Of a stretch of 64,000 nucleotides of DNA, positions 1 through 8,239 are shown piece after piece. Every line of letters begins with the position of its first letter. Within the stretch, counting starts at the first letter, position 1. This stretch comes from Acidobacteriota bacterium (GTDB lineage Bacteria; Acidobacteriota; Blastocatellia; Pyrinomonadales; Pyrinomonadaceae), in assembly GCA_016703965.1 (NCBI GenBank), contig JADJBB010000025.1, positions 310,001 to 374,000 on the forward strand, given 5' to 3'. The notes beneath the pieces were generated by a model. The model saw only the letters and a program-made list of their open reading frames with translations, was not told the DNA's origin and did not search any database. The translations under genes were made by a program, and so were the position numbers.

Positions 1-180
1 GGCAGCCGTGGTGATCTCATTTGCGAGGCTGACGAGTTGACGTTTGACCGCGTCGCGATCCTGAGCAGGTTTTGCGACGACATTTGCCGGCGGCGGTTCG
101 CTGGTCGTTTTCTGTTCCTTTTCCCCAAGCCCGCAAACCGAAACGGCTGCCAGAAACGCAAATGGAAGCAGTATTTTCAT
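1..180 (-). CDS. Partial secreted or lipoprotein-like protein (N-terminus only)
   Basis: The first 60 codons of a gene that runs off the left edge. The N-terminus is a short basic start followed by a hydrophobic stretch (MKILLPFAFLAAVSVCG), so it is exported. The Cys at about residue 17 could be lipidated, but the residue before it is Val, not the usual Gly, Ala or Ser, so a lipobox is uncertain. The mature part begins with a Pro/Thr-rich linker and then a charged helical segment. No family can be assigned from this fragment. Confidence 0.55.
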   Translation of the reverse strand, partial: MKILLPFAFLAAVSVCGLGEKEQKTTSEPPPANVVAKPAQDRDAVKRQLVSLANEITTAA

Positions 181-400
181 CTTTATGTCACCCGAATTGT
201 AGATCTTTTAACCGCGAACAGTGTAGGTGAAGTCCCGAGAGAAAGTCAAAATACTTCAACTGACGCGTGCGTGCGATACCGCACAGACAGGTAAGCTCTT
301 TATTGCTTAGATCATCGTATGCATATTTTCTATTAATTGAACCTACGGACTACGCTTGGATCTGCTGAGGCTTGGGCGAAGGTTCAGGGAGGAGCATACG

Positions 401-685
401 ATGATTTCTTTACTTATTTGGTTGATCTTAGGCTTTTTAGCGGGTTATTTGGCTAAATTCATTTTGCCGGGCCGTGATGGAGGCGGTTTTATTTTGACAA
501 CGGTCCTGGGAATTCTCGGAGCGGTCGTCGGCGGGTTTATGGGCAGGTATTTCCTTGGTTATCCGATGATCAGTTCGTTTGATAACATCGGAGATAACCT
601 TCCAAGCTTTGCTTCATCGATAATTGGAGCGATCGTCGTACTCGCGATCTTTCGTTTGGCGAACGGTCGGAGTTTGACGAGGTAG
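401..685 (+). CDS. GlsB/YeaQ/YmgE family stress-response membrane protein
   Basis: A 94-residue, very hydrophobic protein with about three membrane segments and the Gly-rich pattern of the transglycosylase-associated (GlsB/YeaQ) family: an N-terminal LIWLILGFLAGYLAK helix, a PGRDGGG turn and a G-x-x-G-A-x-x-G-G second helix. I start at 401 because AGGGAGG lies just upstream; an in-frame start at 356 would add 15 polar residues unlike the family. The family is linked to general and acid stress in enterobacteria; its molecular role is unknown. A rho-independent terminator follows, so it is probably monocistronic. Confidence 0.85.
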   Translation: MISLLIWLILGFLAGYLAKFILPGRDGGGFILTTVLGILGAVVGGFMGRYFLGYPMISSFDNIGDNLPSFASSIIGAIVVLAIFRLANGRSLTR

Positions 686-710
686 TTTTGAAGATAGTTA
701 TGGATGGCAA

Positions 711-740
711 GGTCTCGCCCCAGTGGCGAGGCCTTTTTTT
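711..740 (+). terminator. Rho-independent terminator of the GlsB-like gene
   Basis: A 9-bp stem (GGTCTCGCC at 711-719 with GGCGAGGCC at 725-733, one G-U pair), 5-nt loop, followed by seven T. Confidence 0.85.
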
Positions 741-810
741 ATTCCGACCGCCATTTGGTTGAAGACCTATCAGACCTCGCGTATAATTTCCTAAAAATAA
801 GGAGAACAAA

Positions 811-1698
811 ATGGAACGCAAAACCGCAGACGAATATCCGCAGGAGTTATTGGATCTTTTTCACGAATATCAGCACGGCGATATGGACCGGCGATCGTTT
901 CTCGGCAGCATCGGGAAGTTCGCCGTCGGCGGACTGACGGTCGCGGCGATTTTCGAAAGCCTGACGCCGAACTACGCATGGGCCCAGACCATCAATCCCG
1001 ATGACAAGGACATAAAAGTCGGCTACGAGGTCGTGCAGTCGCCGGCTGGAAACGGCACCATCAAAGGCTATCTTGCAAAACCCGCAAAAGGGAAGAAATT
1101 CGGCACGGTGCTCGTCATTCACGAAAATCGCGGTTTGAATCCATATATTGAAGACGTCGCACGCCGTCTCGCAAAAGCTGGCTACATGGCTTTCGCTCCG
1201 GATGGTTTGACGTCGGTCGGCGGTTATCCGGGCGATGATACAAAAGGCGCGGCGGCTTTTCGTACCGTTGACGGTAAAAAGATGACTGAGGATTTTGTCG
1301 CGGCAGCTTTGTGGCTAACGAAAAGGCCGGACAGCAACGGCAAACTCGGAGCCGTCGGCTTCTGCTTCGGCGGCGGGATCGTTAATCAACTCGCCGTCCG
1401 TCTCGGGAAAGACCTGAATGCCGGTTCAGCATATTACGGTCGACAGGCAGGTGCTGCGGATGTTCCTAAGATCTTCGCTCAACTCCAGCTCCATTACGCC
1501 GGTGCCGATACGGGAATAAACGGAGGCATCGCGGCGTACGAAGCGGCTCTTAAAGAGAACAAGAAGAAGTACGAGGTTTTCATGTACGACGGCAAACAGC
1601 ACGGTTTTCACAACGACACGACGCCACGCTACGACGCCGAATCCGCGAAGCTTTCATGGGAAAGAACGCTGGATCTGTTTAAGAAGAATCTGAAGTGA
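811..1698 (+). CDS. Tat-exported dienelactone hydrolase family protein
   Basis: A 295-residue alpha/beta hydrolase of the DLH family. Residues 1-58 hold an unusually long polar leader, a twin-arginine motif (RRSFLG, residues 27-32) and a hydrophobic segment ending AWAQ, so export by the Tat pathway is expected. The hydrolase domain has the DLH nucleophile Cys185 in GFCFGG, a likely Asp in YAGAD and a His in KQHGFH near residue 270, which complete the Cys-Asp-His triad. DLH enzymes open lactone rings such as dienelactone, but periplasmic members have other, mostly unknown ester substrates. An AAGGAG ribosome site precedes the ATG. The next gene starts 26 nt later and may be co-transcribed. Confidence 0.9.
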   Translation: MERKTADEYPQELLDLFHEYQHGDMDRRSFLGSIGKFAVGGLTVAAIFESLTPNYAWAQTINPDDKDIKVGYEVVQSPAGNGTIKGYLAKPAKGKKFGTVLVIHENRGLNPYIEDVARRLAKAGYMAFAPDGLTSVGGYPGDDTKGAAAFRTVDGKKMTEDFVAAALWLTKRPDSNGKLGAVGFCFGGGIVNQLAVRLGKDLNAGSAYYGRQAGAADVPKIFAQLQLHYAGADTGINGGIAAYEAALKENKKKYEVFMYDGKQHGFHNDTTPRYDAESAKLSWERTLDLFKKNLK

Positions 1699-1724
1699 TC
1701 TGAGCTTACCGGAGACAAAAAGGG

Positions 1725-2153
1725 ATGAAATCGATTTTCTGTGCCGTCATTTTGATCCTAGGAATATTCACGTTTGCTTCCGCTCAGTACAAAAAGGGAA
1801 GCGTTGAGGACAAGTTGATCCAACTGGACAAAGCATGGACGTTTGCCGAGTTAAAAGGAGACAAAAAAGGGGCAGGCTCGATGGTCGCGGAGGATTATTC
1901 AGGCACAACCCAGCGTGGGGAAGTCGAAAATAAGGCTCAATACCTCGCCCAGATCGCTCCAAATGCCGATTTCGTTCGTTCTGATGATTACAAGGTGCGG
2001 ATCTTCGGCAACACAGCGATAATGACTCACCGCGGAACTGTTGAAGGCGTGAGAAATATGCAATTCCGCAGCACCCATATCTGGATGAAACGCGGCGGCA
2101 AATGGCTCGTTGTAGCCCATCACGGCGGACAGATCCTTCCGCCAGTCGAGTGA
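1725..2153 (+). CDS. Secreted NTF2-like (DUF4440-type) protein
   Basis: A 142-residue protein with a signal peptide cleaved after ASA near residue 20. The rest has the alpha-plus-beta layout of SnoaL/DUF4440 proteins in the NTF2-like superfamily: an N-terminal helix (LIQLDKAWTFAELKGD), a substrate-pocket loop (AEDYSGTTQRG) and three long strands ending GGKWLVVAHHGGQI. Many such proteins bind small ligands or have isomerase-like folds, and no catalytic residues can be named here. It lies 26 nt after the dienelactone hydrolase and is likely in the same transcript, which ends at the strong hairpin at 2181-2233. Confidence 0.8.
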   Translation: MKSIFCAVILILGIFTFASAQYKKGSVEDKLIQLDKAWTFAELKGDKKGAGSMVAEDYSGTTQRGEVENKAQYLAQIAPNADFVRSDDYKVRIFGNTAIMTHRGTVEGVRNMQFRSTHIWMKRGGKWLVVAHHGGQILPPVE

Positions 2154-2180
2154 TCCCTCTTCCCAAAATTAACTGAATCC

Positions 2181-2233
2181 GCAATAGTGTCGATCCGTTC
2201 CGGAAAGGTTTGAATCGACACTATTGCTTTTTT
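2181..2233 (+). terminator. Strong rho-independent terminator between convergent genes
   Basis: A perfect 14-bp stem (2181-2194 with 2214-2227; core CAATAGTGTCGAT), a 19-nt loop and six T. It ends the plus-strand hydrolase/NTF2 transcript. The T-run abuts the stop of the convergent minus-strand gene. Confidence 0.85.
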
Positions 2234-5200
2234 CTATTTGCGTGCCGCCGTTCTGGCCGGTCCTACGAAAATGCACGATGCCGGTGCCATTACCGCTGTC
2301 GGCGTGAGCTTGAGCGGCGTCAGGTTATTCTTTGAAAGCAGGCTGTTAAATGCCACGAGGTCTGCTCCAAGCATCGTTTTCCACGCAGTCGCGGTGGCGC
2401 TGAGCTCCTTACAGCCTGATTCCCAGGTGTGGATCATCGCGGGTGTTGGCGGCATGTCGATGCCGTTCTGCGAGAGCGGGCCGAGGACCGTGTAGAACGT
2501 CGTATTGATCGCCCGGAACGCCAGAAGGCTACCCGGTGCTCGCGGTGCTCCGCCGAATCCACCGCCGCGACCGCCCTGGACGACGGCTCCGCCGAAAGTT
2601 GTCATCTTGGTATCGAGATCCTTCGCCGCCGCTGCGACATCCGCTGGGAGTGTGCCCTTTGTGATCGCGGCGAGTTGTGTGCGAACTGCAGTAACCTCAT
2701 CGTTACCTGTAGAAGTATCCGTCATACCGTTCCACGCGGCCATTGCAAGCTTATTCTGAGCCCGCAAAGCCGCCATCATCGAAGCACTTTCACCTACACG
2801 AGGATCATTGTGGACGACAACGTCCTGTGTATAAGTCTGGCCGTCAACCATCAGTTTAAGCGTGTAGGTTCCCGGCAAAACCAGCGGCCCGTGCGGCCCC
2901 GGCGTGACGGAGTCGGGAGTGGCGTTCATCTGATTGTTGATGTCGGGGTTGAATCCCGGCGGGTCGTCGTATCGCAGATTCCAATTGATGCGGTTTGTGC
3001 CGATGTTGGTTGAGAGTGCACGCGATTCCGGCGATTTGAGCCAGTAATCAGGGTACGGCGGACGCTCGACTTTTGGCGGAATGACGCTCATGATCGTGCG
3101 AACCACCTTGCCGGTCGCGTCAGAGATCTGCAGCTTAATGTCGCCTGCCGGTTTCTTGCTGAGGTGGTAATAAATGAGGGCTCCAAATGGCGGATTTTGC
3201 GAATGCGGCAATTCGGGGTTCATCGGCTGGTCCCAATTTCCATTCTCACGCGACCGGATCGCGTCACCGGGCTTGAACAAGAACGCCGGGGCGGACGCGA
3301 TCGCCTGTGCCTGTGACGCGACTTCGCGAAGCGGGCTCATATCGTCGAGTACCCAAAAGCCGCGGCCGTACGTGCAGATCACGAGATCGTTCATGTGATC
3401 ATTGGTGTGAAACACCATGTCGCGGATCGACGTGCTCGGCAGATTGAGCCGCAGCGACTGCCATTGATCGCCGTCGTCAAATGAAACAAAGACGGTCGTT
3501 TCCGTGCCCGCAAACAGCAATCCTTTCTGCTTCGGGTCTTCGCGAATGACATGAAGCTGGCTGCCCGTGCGTTCATCAAGCGGCAGGCCGCCAACGATTC
3601 GTGTCCACGTCTTGCCCGCATCGTGCGTGCGATACATAAAGTGCTGCTCGGGTGTTCCAGGGACGGCACGAGCATTAGCTAGTACATAGGCCGTGTTGAC
3701 ATCGTTGTGTCCGGCTTCGACAGTGACGAGATTGGAGTTTGCGGGCAGATCGGTGAAATTTGTGACGTTGTTCCAAGTCTTGCCGCCATCGAACGTATTA
3801 AAAACCTGACCGTTCGTGCTGCCTGTCCAAACGACGCCGCGTTTTACGGTCGAGATCGAAAAGTCAGTAATAGAAGCCGTCGCTCCCCCTCTTCCGCCAA
3901 AAGGAGCTGGCGTTGGTGTCGGAGTCGCCTTTGTCGCGTCTTTGTCGCGATCTCCCGGTTTTTCTTTTGCAGCCTTTGCAGCGGCGGCGACGGCATCAGG
4001 CCCGCATGGTTTCATCGGCTGGCCTTTGGCGGTCGTGAGATCTGGGCTGAACGTTTTCCACGACTCGGCTCCATCACGCGTCACGAGAATGCAGTTGTAC
4101 GCGACGTACATCGCCTTTGGCTCAAACGATGTGTCGAAACGCTTCCAAAAATCGCGGCCCTCAGCGTACAGATCTCTGTCTGTCCCGAAGTTAGGAGCGA
4201 CATTACCCCATTGTCCGGTCTCGGTATCGATCTTCGTCATACCATTGCCCTGACCGAGGCCGTAACCGACGCCGTAGACGGTTGTTGGCTTGAGCGGGTC
4301 AGGAACCGCTGTTCCGAATTCCGACGACGCCAAAGGCCACCAATCCTGATTCGTAATCTGGCCAAGGTCGCCGCGGCTGCGTGTCATGACCGCTCCCGTG
4401 TCTTGTTGTGAACCGATCACCCAATATGGATATCGCGTGTCAGTAGTGACTTTATAAAGCTGGGCGATCGGTATCTGATAGTAGCCGCTCCAAGTGCGGC
4501 CGTTGTCGAGCGTGACTGCCGGACCCTGATCAAATCCGAAGAGCATTCGGTGGCCGTTCGTCGGGTCGATCCATATGTCATGCGGATCTTCACCGCCCGG
4601 AGCGCCTTTGTAGACGTTGAAGGTCTTACCGCCGTCGGTTGATTGAGAGACGTACGTGCTGACCGTGTAAAGAATGTCGGGATCTTGCGAATCGACCCAA
4701 ACGCCCGAGCTGAACGCACCTTGTCCATTACCTACGCGGGAGTCGCCGATCGCCATATGCTGCCACGTCGCACCCTGGTCGTCTGAGCGATAGAGTCCCG
4801 ATGGGCCAACGCCAGTGGGCGGATTCCCGATAACGTAGACGCGTTTGCCATCCGTATGCATCGCGACTGCGACGCTGATGCGGCCGGTGTAAGGCGGCAG
4901 GGAATCGACCTTAGACCAGGTCCTGCCTTCGTCGGTTGATTTGAATAGAGCTGTGCCGTTCGCTCCCGCAGGAGCAGCTCCCGGTGCACCGCCGCCAAAT
5001 CCGCCGCCTGCCCCCTGTGAGGTCGCGAACATAACATTTGGCTTGTCGAAGGCAGCTTCCACGTCCCGTGTGCCATTGGCGTTCTCAGGCTTTAATACGT
5101 TCGTCCAGGTTTTGCCGCCGTCGGTGGTCCGATAGATGCCCTGGCCGGTGTGTTTCGCGTCGCCCTGAGTTGAGACGATCACGATATTGGGATCTTTCGG

Positions 5201-5608
5201 ATCGACGACCATTTTATTGATCTTAGTCGTTTCTTCGAGCCCGATATGCGTCCAGGTTTTGCCGGCGTCGATCGATTTGTACATGCCGTCGCCGCTCGAT
5301 CCTTGAACCGAGTCGCCTGTTCCGACATAGACGATATTCGGGTCAGAAGGTGCAACCTGAATGGCTCCGATGCTGTCGACCTGCTGGAACTGATCGAAGA
5401 TCGGGAACCAGGTAACGCCCGCGCTCGTTGTTTTCCAAACGCCGCCAGCCGGAGTTCCTACGTAATAAACGCCAGGCTGCCCGATCGGAGCTGTGACCGC
5501 AGAAATGCGGCCGCCGTGAAATGGCCCGATGTTTCGCCATTTCAAACCGGAAAAAAGATCCTCTGACACGACGCCGTCAGCCAAGGCGGCAGGACTGATC
5601 GGCCCCAT
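2234..5608 (-). CDS. Large secreted BNR/VPS10 (sortilin)-type beta-propeller protein, signal peptide out of frame
   Basis: A protein of at least 1124 residues rich in BNR/Asp-box repeats of the S-x-D-x-G-x-x-W type (STDGGKTF, SDDQGATW, TFDGGKTW, THDAGKTW), as in sortilin-like VPS10 propellers and sialidases. It probably has two or more propellers in the first 700 residues, then a beta-sandwich region and a helical C-terminus. Such proteins are very common in Acidobacteria; some are annotated glycosyl hydrolases without proof. The frame starting at ATG 5608 lacks a ribosome site. Another ATG at 5681 has GAGG upstream and encodes an ideal signal peptide start (MKTNYRASFIVAIFMTAF), but a run of four A (plus strand 5628-5631) puts it one base out of frame. 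Removing one base gives a continuous, exported protein. Confidence 0.85.
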   Translation of the reverse strand: MGPISPAALADGVVSEDLFSGLKWRNIGPFHGGRISAVTAPIGQPGVYYVGTPAGGVWKTTSAGVTWFPIFDQFQQVDSIGAIQVAPSDPNIVYVGTGDSVQGSSGDGMYKSIDAGKTWTHIGLEETTKINKMVVDPKDPNIVIVSTQGDAKHTGQGIYRTTDGGKTWTNVLKPENANGTRDVEAAFDKPNVMFATSQGAGGGFGGGAPGAAPAGANGTALFKSTDEGRTWSKVDSLPPYTGRISVAVAMHTDGKRVYVIGNPPTGVGPSGLYRSDDQGATWQHMAIGDSRVGNGQGAFSSGVWVDSQDPDILYTVSTYVSQSTDGGKTFNVYKGAPGGEDPHDIWIDPTNGHRMLFGFDQGPAVTLDNGRTWSGYYQIPIAQLYKVTTDTRYPYWVIGSQQDTGAVMTRSRGDLGQITNQDWWPLASSEFGTAVPDPLKPTTVYGVGYGLGQGNGMTKIDTETGQWGNVAPNFGTDRDLYAEGRDFWKRFDTSFEPKAMYVAYNCILVTRDGAESWKTFSPDLTTAKGQPMKPCGPDAVAAAAKAAKEKPGDRDKDATKATPTPTPAPFGGRGGATASITDFSISTVKRGVVWTGSTNGQVFNTFDGGKTWNNVTNFTDLPANSNLVTVEAGHNDVNTAYVLANARAVPGTPEQHFMYRTHDAGKTWTRIVGGLPLDERTGSQLHVIREDPKQKGLLFAGTETTVFVSFDDGDQWQSLRLNLPSTSIRDMVFHTNDHMNDLVICTYGRGFWVLDDMSPLREVASQAQAIASAPAFLFKPGDAIRSRENGNWDQPMNPELPHSQNPPFGALIYYHLSKKPAGDIKLQISDATGKVVRTIMSVIPPKVERPPYPDYWLKSPESRALSTNIGTNRINWNLRYDDPPGFNPDINNQMNATPDSVTPGPHGPLVLPGTYTLKLMVDGQTYTQDVVVHNDPRVGESASMMAALRAQNKLAMAAWNGMTDTSTGNDEVTAVRTQLAAITKGTLPADVAAAAKDLDTKMTTFGGAVVQGGRGGGFGGAPRAPGSLLAFRAINTTFYTVLGPLSQNGIDMPPTPAMIHTWESGCKELSATATAWKTMLGADLVAFNSLLSKNNLTPLKLTPTAVMAPASCIFVGPARTAARK

Positions 5609-5923
5609 TGCGCTGAGAGCAGCACTGAAAAGCGGTCATGAAGATAGCAACGATAAACGAAGCACGGTAGTTGGTTTTCATCTAAGAATGTCCTCGAGGT
5701 TACGAATAGAATCTATCTGCAAATTGTATTCCTAATAATTGTGGAACACGAACTTATCTGCACTGTGAATACGTAAGATGGAACGAAAAAGTTAATGCAA
5801 GAATATCCGACCTTTTTACCGCGACCGTTTCGAAACTCCGTAGCCCAACTACCGCCAAAAACGTTCAGCTCTTGTCGTCGAATTAGCAATTTGTTACTTT
5901 TACATCAGGGAGATTCAACCGTA

Positions 5924-6097
5924 ATGTCAAAAATGGCTGGAATGATTGGTTCGTTGCTATGCGCAGTTGGCGTAATAGGATTTTTTATTGGTATTTTCGG
6001 AGGGCCTCGATCGTTCGCTATCGGCGGCGTCCTGTTGATGGTCGTGTCCTTAGTTGGCTTTTTTATTGAAGAGCAAGGTGACCGAAAGGCCGCCTAA
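5924..6097 (+). CDS. Small two-helix membrane protein, unknown
   Basis: A 57-residue protein with two predicted membrane helices (MIGSLLCAVGVIGFFIGIF and a second from about residue 31 to 48) joined by a short GGPRS turn, ending in a charged tail. I start at ATG 5924, with AGGGAGA upstream, because the longer frame from 5795 begins with non-hydrophobic low-quality sequence. It stops 8 nt before the next gene and is probably co-transcribed with it. No family recognised. Confidence 0.6.
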   Translation: MSKMAGMIGSLLCAVGVIGFFIGIFGGPRSFAIGGVLLMVVSLVGFFIEEQGDRKAA

Positions 6098-6105
6098 GGA
6101 GTTAT

Positions 6106-6501
6106 ATGAAAAAACTAATTTGCATGTCGGTCCTCGCGATAGGGCTGCTTTTTGTCTTTACGAGCCAGATGTCCGCTCAAAGCTCGGTCGCGGGAGAATG
6201 GGATGCTTCGATGAACACGCCCGGCGGCCCGAGGCCTTTCAAGCTTGTCTTCAAGGTCGAAGGCGAAAAGATCACAGGCACCGCCAAGCGGCCTAATGGC
6301 GACGTTCCGGTCGCGGGTACAATAAAGGGTGACGAGGTCAGCTTTAACTACACCATCGACTACAACGGCAATGCCGTTACCGTCAGCTTTACGGGTAAAG
6401 TCAAAGGCGATGCGATGGGCGGCACTGTTTACTTCAACGAGAATGCAAGCGACGAATGGAGTGCCAAACGCACGCCCCCGCCGGCAAAGACGAAGCCCTA
6501 G
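6106..6501 (+). CDS. Small secreted beta-rich protein, unknown
   Basis: A 131-residue protein with a signal peptide cleaved after MSAQ near residue 25. The mature part is short beta strands (GEWDASMNTPGG, FKLVFKVEGEKITG, VSFTGKVKGDAMGG), which resembles a lipocalin-like or calycin-like small barrel found in Acidobacteria and Bacteroidetes. It ends with a Pro/Lys-rich tail. A good AAGGAG ribosome site precedes it. The function is unknown. Confidence 0.7.
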   Translation: MKKLICMSVLAIGLLFVFTSQMSAQSSVAGEWDASMNTPGGPRPFKLVFKVEGEKITGTAKRPNGDVPVAGTIKGDEVSFNYTIDYNGNAVTVSFTGKVKGDAMGGTVYFNENASDEWSAKRTPPPAKTKP

Positions 6502-6546
6502 TTCATAGTTCGGGTAGTGAGAGAGCCTTACTGAGATCGCAAACCG

Positions 6547-7605
6547 TCAGTTCTTAGGCCGCCATTTGAGCGGGCTTGAGAAAAGCTGGTTATCGGCGAG
6601 CTCAGTTAGGTTCTTTCCGTCTATATCGGCCGACCAAAGCGTTCGGTCGATGTTGTTTTCCCCGTTAAAATTGGATCGCATCCATAACGCCCGCCTGCCG
6701 TCGGCGGAGAACACAGCATTCGCGAGGCTTCCATTCCAATTGCTTGGTTTCTTATCCGGCATCTCTCTCACCGTCCTCGATGTGAGATCCAGCAAAGTAA
6801 GTCTTATGTCTTTTATGAAAAGGATCTGATTTCCGTCAGGAGACACATCCGGACTGCCGTACTCGATCGCATATCTCTCGCCCTCTTTTGATTCTTTCAA
6901 CTCCGATGGCATGAACGTGGCTGGATTCTTATCGCTGCCGTCTGCTTTTATTTCTAGTATCTTACTTGTCAGCAACATGCTGTTCCCGGTGAAATAAGTC
7001 GCGTTATATATCAGATCAACCCCATCCGCCGAAAATCGGCCGTCGAGGTCACGTTGGTGAAGAGCGTTCGTGATCTGCTTAAGGTCCGAGCCGTCTGAAT
7101 TCATGACGTAAAGGTCGTAATCGTTCCAGAGGTCGCGAACGTACGGGTCGCCGTTGTTTCGCGAGGCCCTCGCAAAAACGATCCGTGCGCCGTCGCGGGA
7201 ATAGTGCGGGTTGCTATCGCATATCCCGCTGTCTTTTGTGAGCTGCATGATCTCACGGGAATCTATCTGCATACGAAACACGCGGCTGCTGAATCTATCA
7301 CCCGTGGGCTCGGATACAAATACTAATGATCTGCCATCGGGGGAGAATGATGGTTTCTTCTCGTAAGCCGGCGTTTCGGTAAGCCGCGTGACTTTTTTGC
7401 CGTCGAGATCTATCAGGTAAAGGTCGCCGTCGTTTGCCGAAAGAGCCATCTGCTTGCCATCCGGTGAGAGAGCGAACGAAGGCTCGTGTTTTCCCCGGTC
7501 ACCGATAAAGGACGGCAGCCAGCTGCAGCCGAGGCAGATGGTCGCAAGAATAGATATCACCAACAGGATCGAAATTTTGTTTTTCACATTAACCGTCCTT
7601 TTCAA
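6547..7605 (-). CDS. TolB-like PD40 beta-propeller lipoprotein
   Basis: A 352-residue protein with a lipoprotein signal (lipobox L-G-C, Cys27) followed by WD40-like PD40 repeats: FALSPDGKQMALSA, FSPDGRSLVFVS, YSRDGARIVFAR, FSADGVDLIYNA, VSPDGNQILFIK, FSADGRRALWMR. These fit one six-bladed propeller like the C-terminal domain of TolB. It is probably an outer-membrane or periplasmic lipoprotein and a protein-protein interaction scaffold. It lacks the TolB N-terminal domain, so it is not the Tol-Pal TolB. It sits 3 nt after the gene that ends at 7609 and is surely in the same operon. Confidence 0.8.
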   Translation of the reverse strand: MKRTVNVKNKISILLVISILATICLGCSWLPSFIGDRGKHEPSFALSPDGKQMALSANDGDLYLIDLDGKKVTRLTETPAYEKKPSFSPDGRSLVFVSEPTGDRFSSRVFRMQIDSREIMQLTKDSGICDSNPHYSRDGARIVFARASRNNGDPYVRDLWNDYDLYVMNSDGSDLKQITNALHQRDLDGRFSADGVDLIYNATYFTGNSMLLTSKILEIKADGSDKNPATFMPSELKESKEGERYAIEYGSPDVSPDGNQILFIKDIRLTLLDLTSRTVREMPDKKPSNWNGSLANAVFSADGRRALWMRSNFNGENNIDRTLWSADIDGKNLTELADNQLFSSPLKWRPKN

Positions 7606-7608
7606 GAT

Positions 7609-8052
7609 CTAAATCGATGGATCGCGAGATCCTTTTGGGGCTGCTACTTTCTTCGTGATAAAGACCGTTGGCGTCGGCTTTGGCATCTCCGCTTCCGGCG
7701 GAACATCCCAAAGTTCGACGAACGCCTTTTCCCTTGGCCCGCCCTCGAGGAATGTCAGGCGATCGGTATTGAATCGCCGTATTACGAGCAGGTAGTTCTT
7801 CATTCGCTTAATGATGGCTTTTGCTTCACCCGAACGCCCTTTTCGCCCGGGATAAACGATTATGACGCCCGCATCATTAGGCATATTCTGCAATTGGACT
7901 TGAAACATGTCCATGTTCCGGAGTTCGACTTCGGTGTTGACCGGCTTGTATTCAACGACCTCAGTCGCCATCGGGCTGATAACCGGCTCCTGTCCAAGCG
8001 TACCAATAGCAAACAAGGCTAAACAGACTAAAGCTAAAATAAATTCCTTCAT
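7609..8052 (-). CDS. Secreted hypothetical protein
   Basis: A 147-residue protein with a signal peptide cleaved after TLGQ near residue 20. The middle holds a VQLQNMPNDAGVIIVYPGRKG segment and a helix (GEAKAIIKRMKNYLLV), a pattern seen in acidobacterial secreted proteins of unknown role that look loosely OmpA-like or BON-like; I cannot assign it. The C-terminus is Pro-rich. First gene of a two-gene operon with the PD40 lipoprotein. Confidence 0.65.
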   Translation of the reverse strand: MKEFILALVCLALFAIGTLGQEPVISPMATEVVEYKPVNTEVELRNMDMFQVQLQNMPNDAGVIIVYPGRKGRSGEAKAIIKRMKNYLLVIRRFNTDRLTFLEGGPREKAFVELWDVPPEAEMPKPTPTVFITKKVAAPKGSRDPSI

Positions 8053-8239
8053 TTTGTTTTATAAACCTACGTTAAATTCGATGTTTGTCAAGGTGTTTAC
8101 CGGCTGTCCGCTGCGAGTCCATGGCGAACCGCAGGTTCCGCTTGGTTAAATGCAGATTTTGGACTGAACACGCGGGCTAACCCAGATTATGCTCCGACGG
8201 TTTTCTGGGAAAACCTACTGAATAGCTATCTATAAGCGC

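Noticed and set aside
3707..4411. 234-residue plus-strand frame inside the BNR/VPS10 gene
   Set aside because: The minus-strand repeats are unmistakable; this is a shadow.
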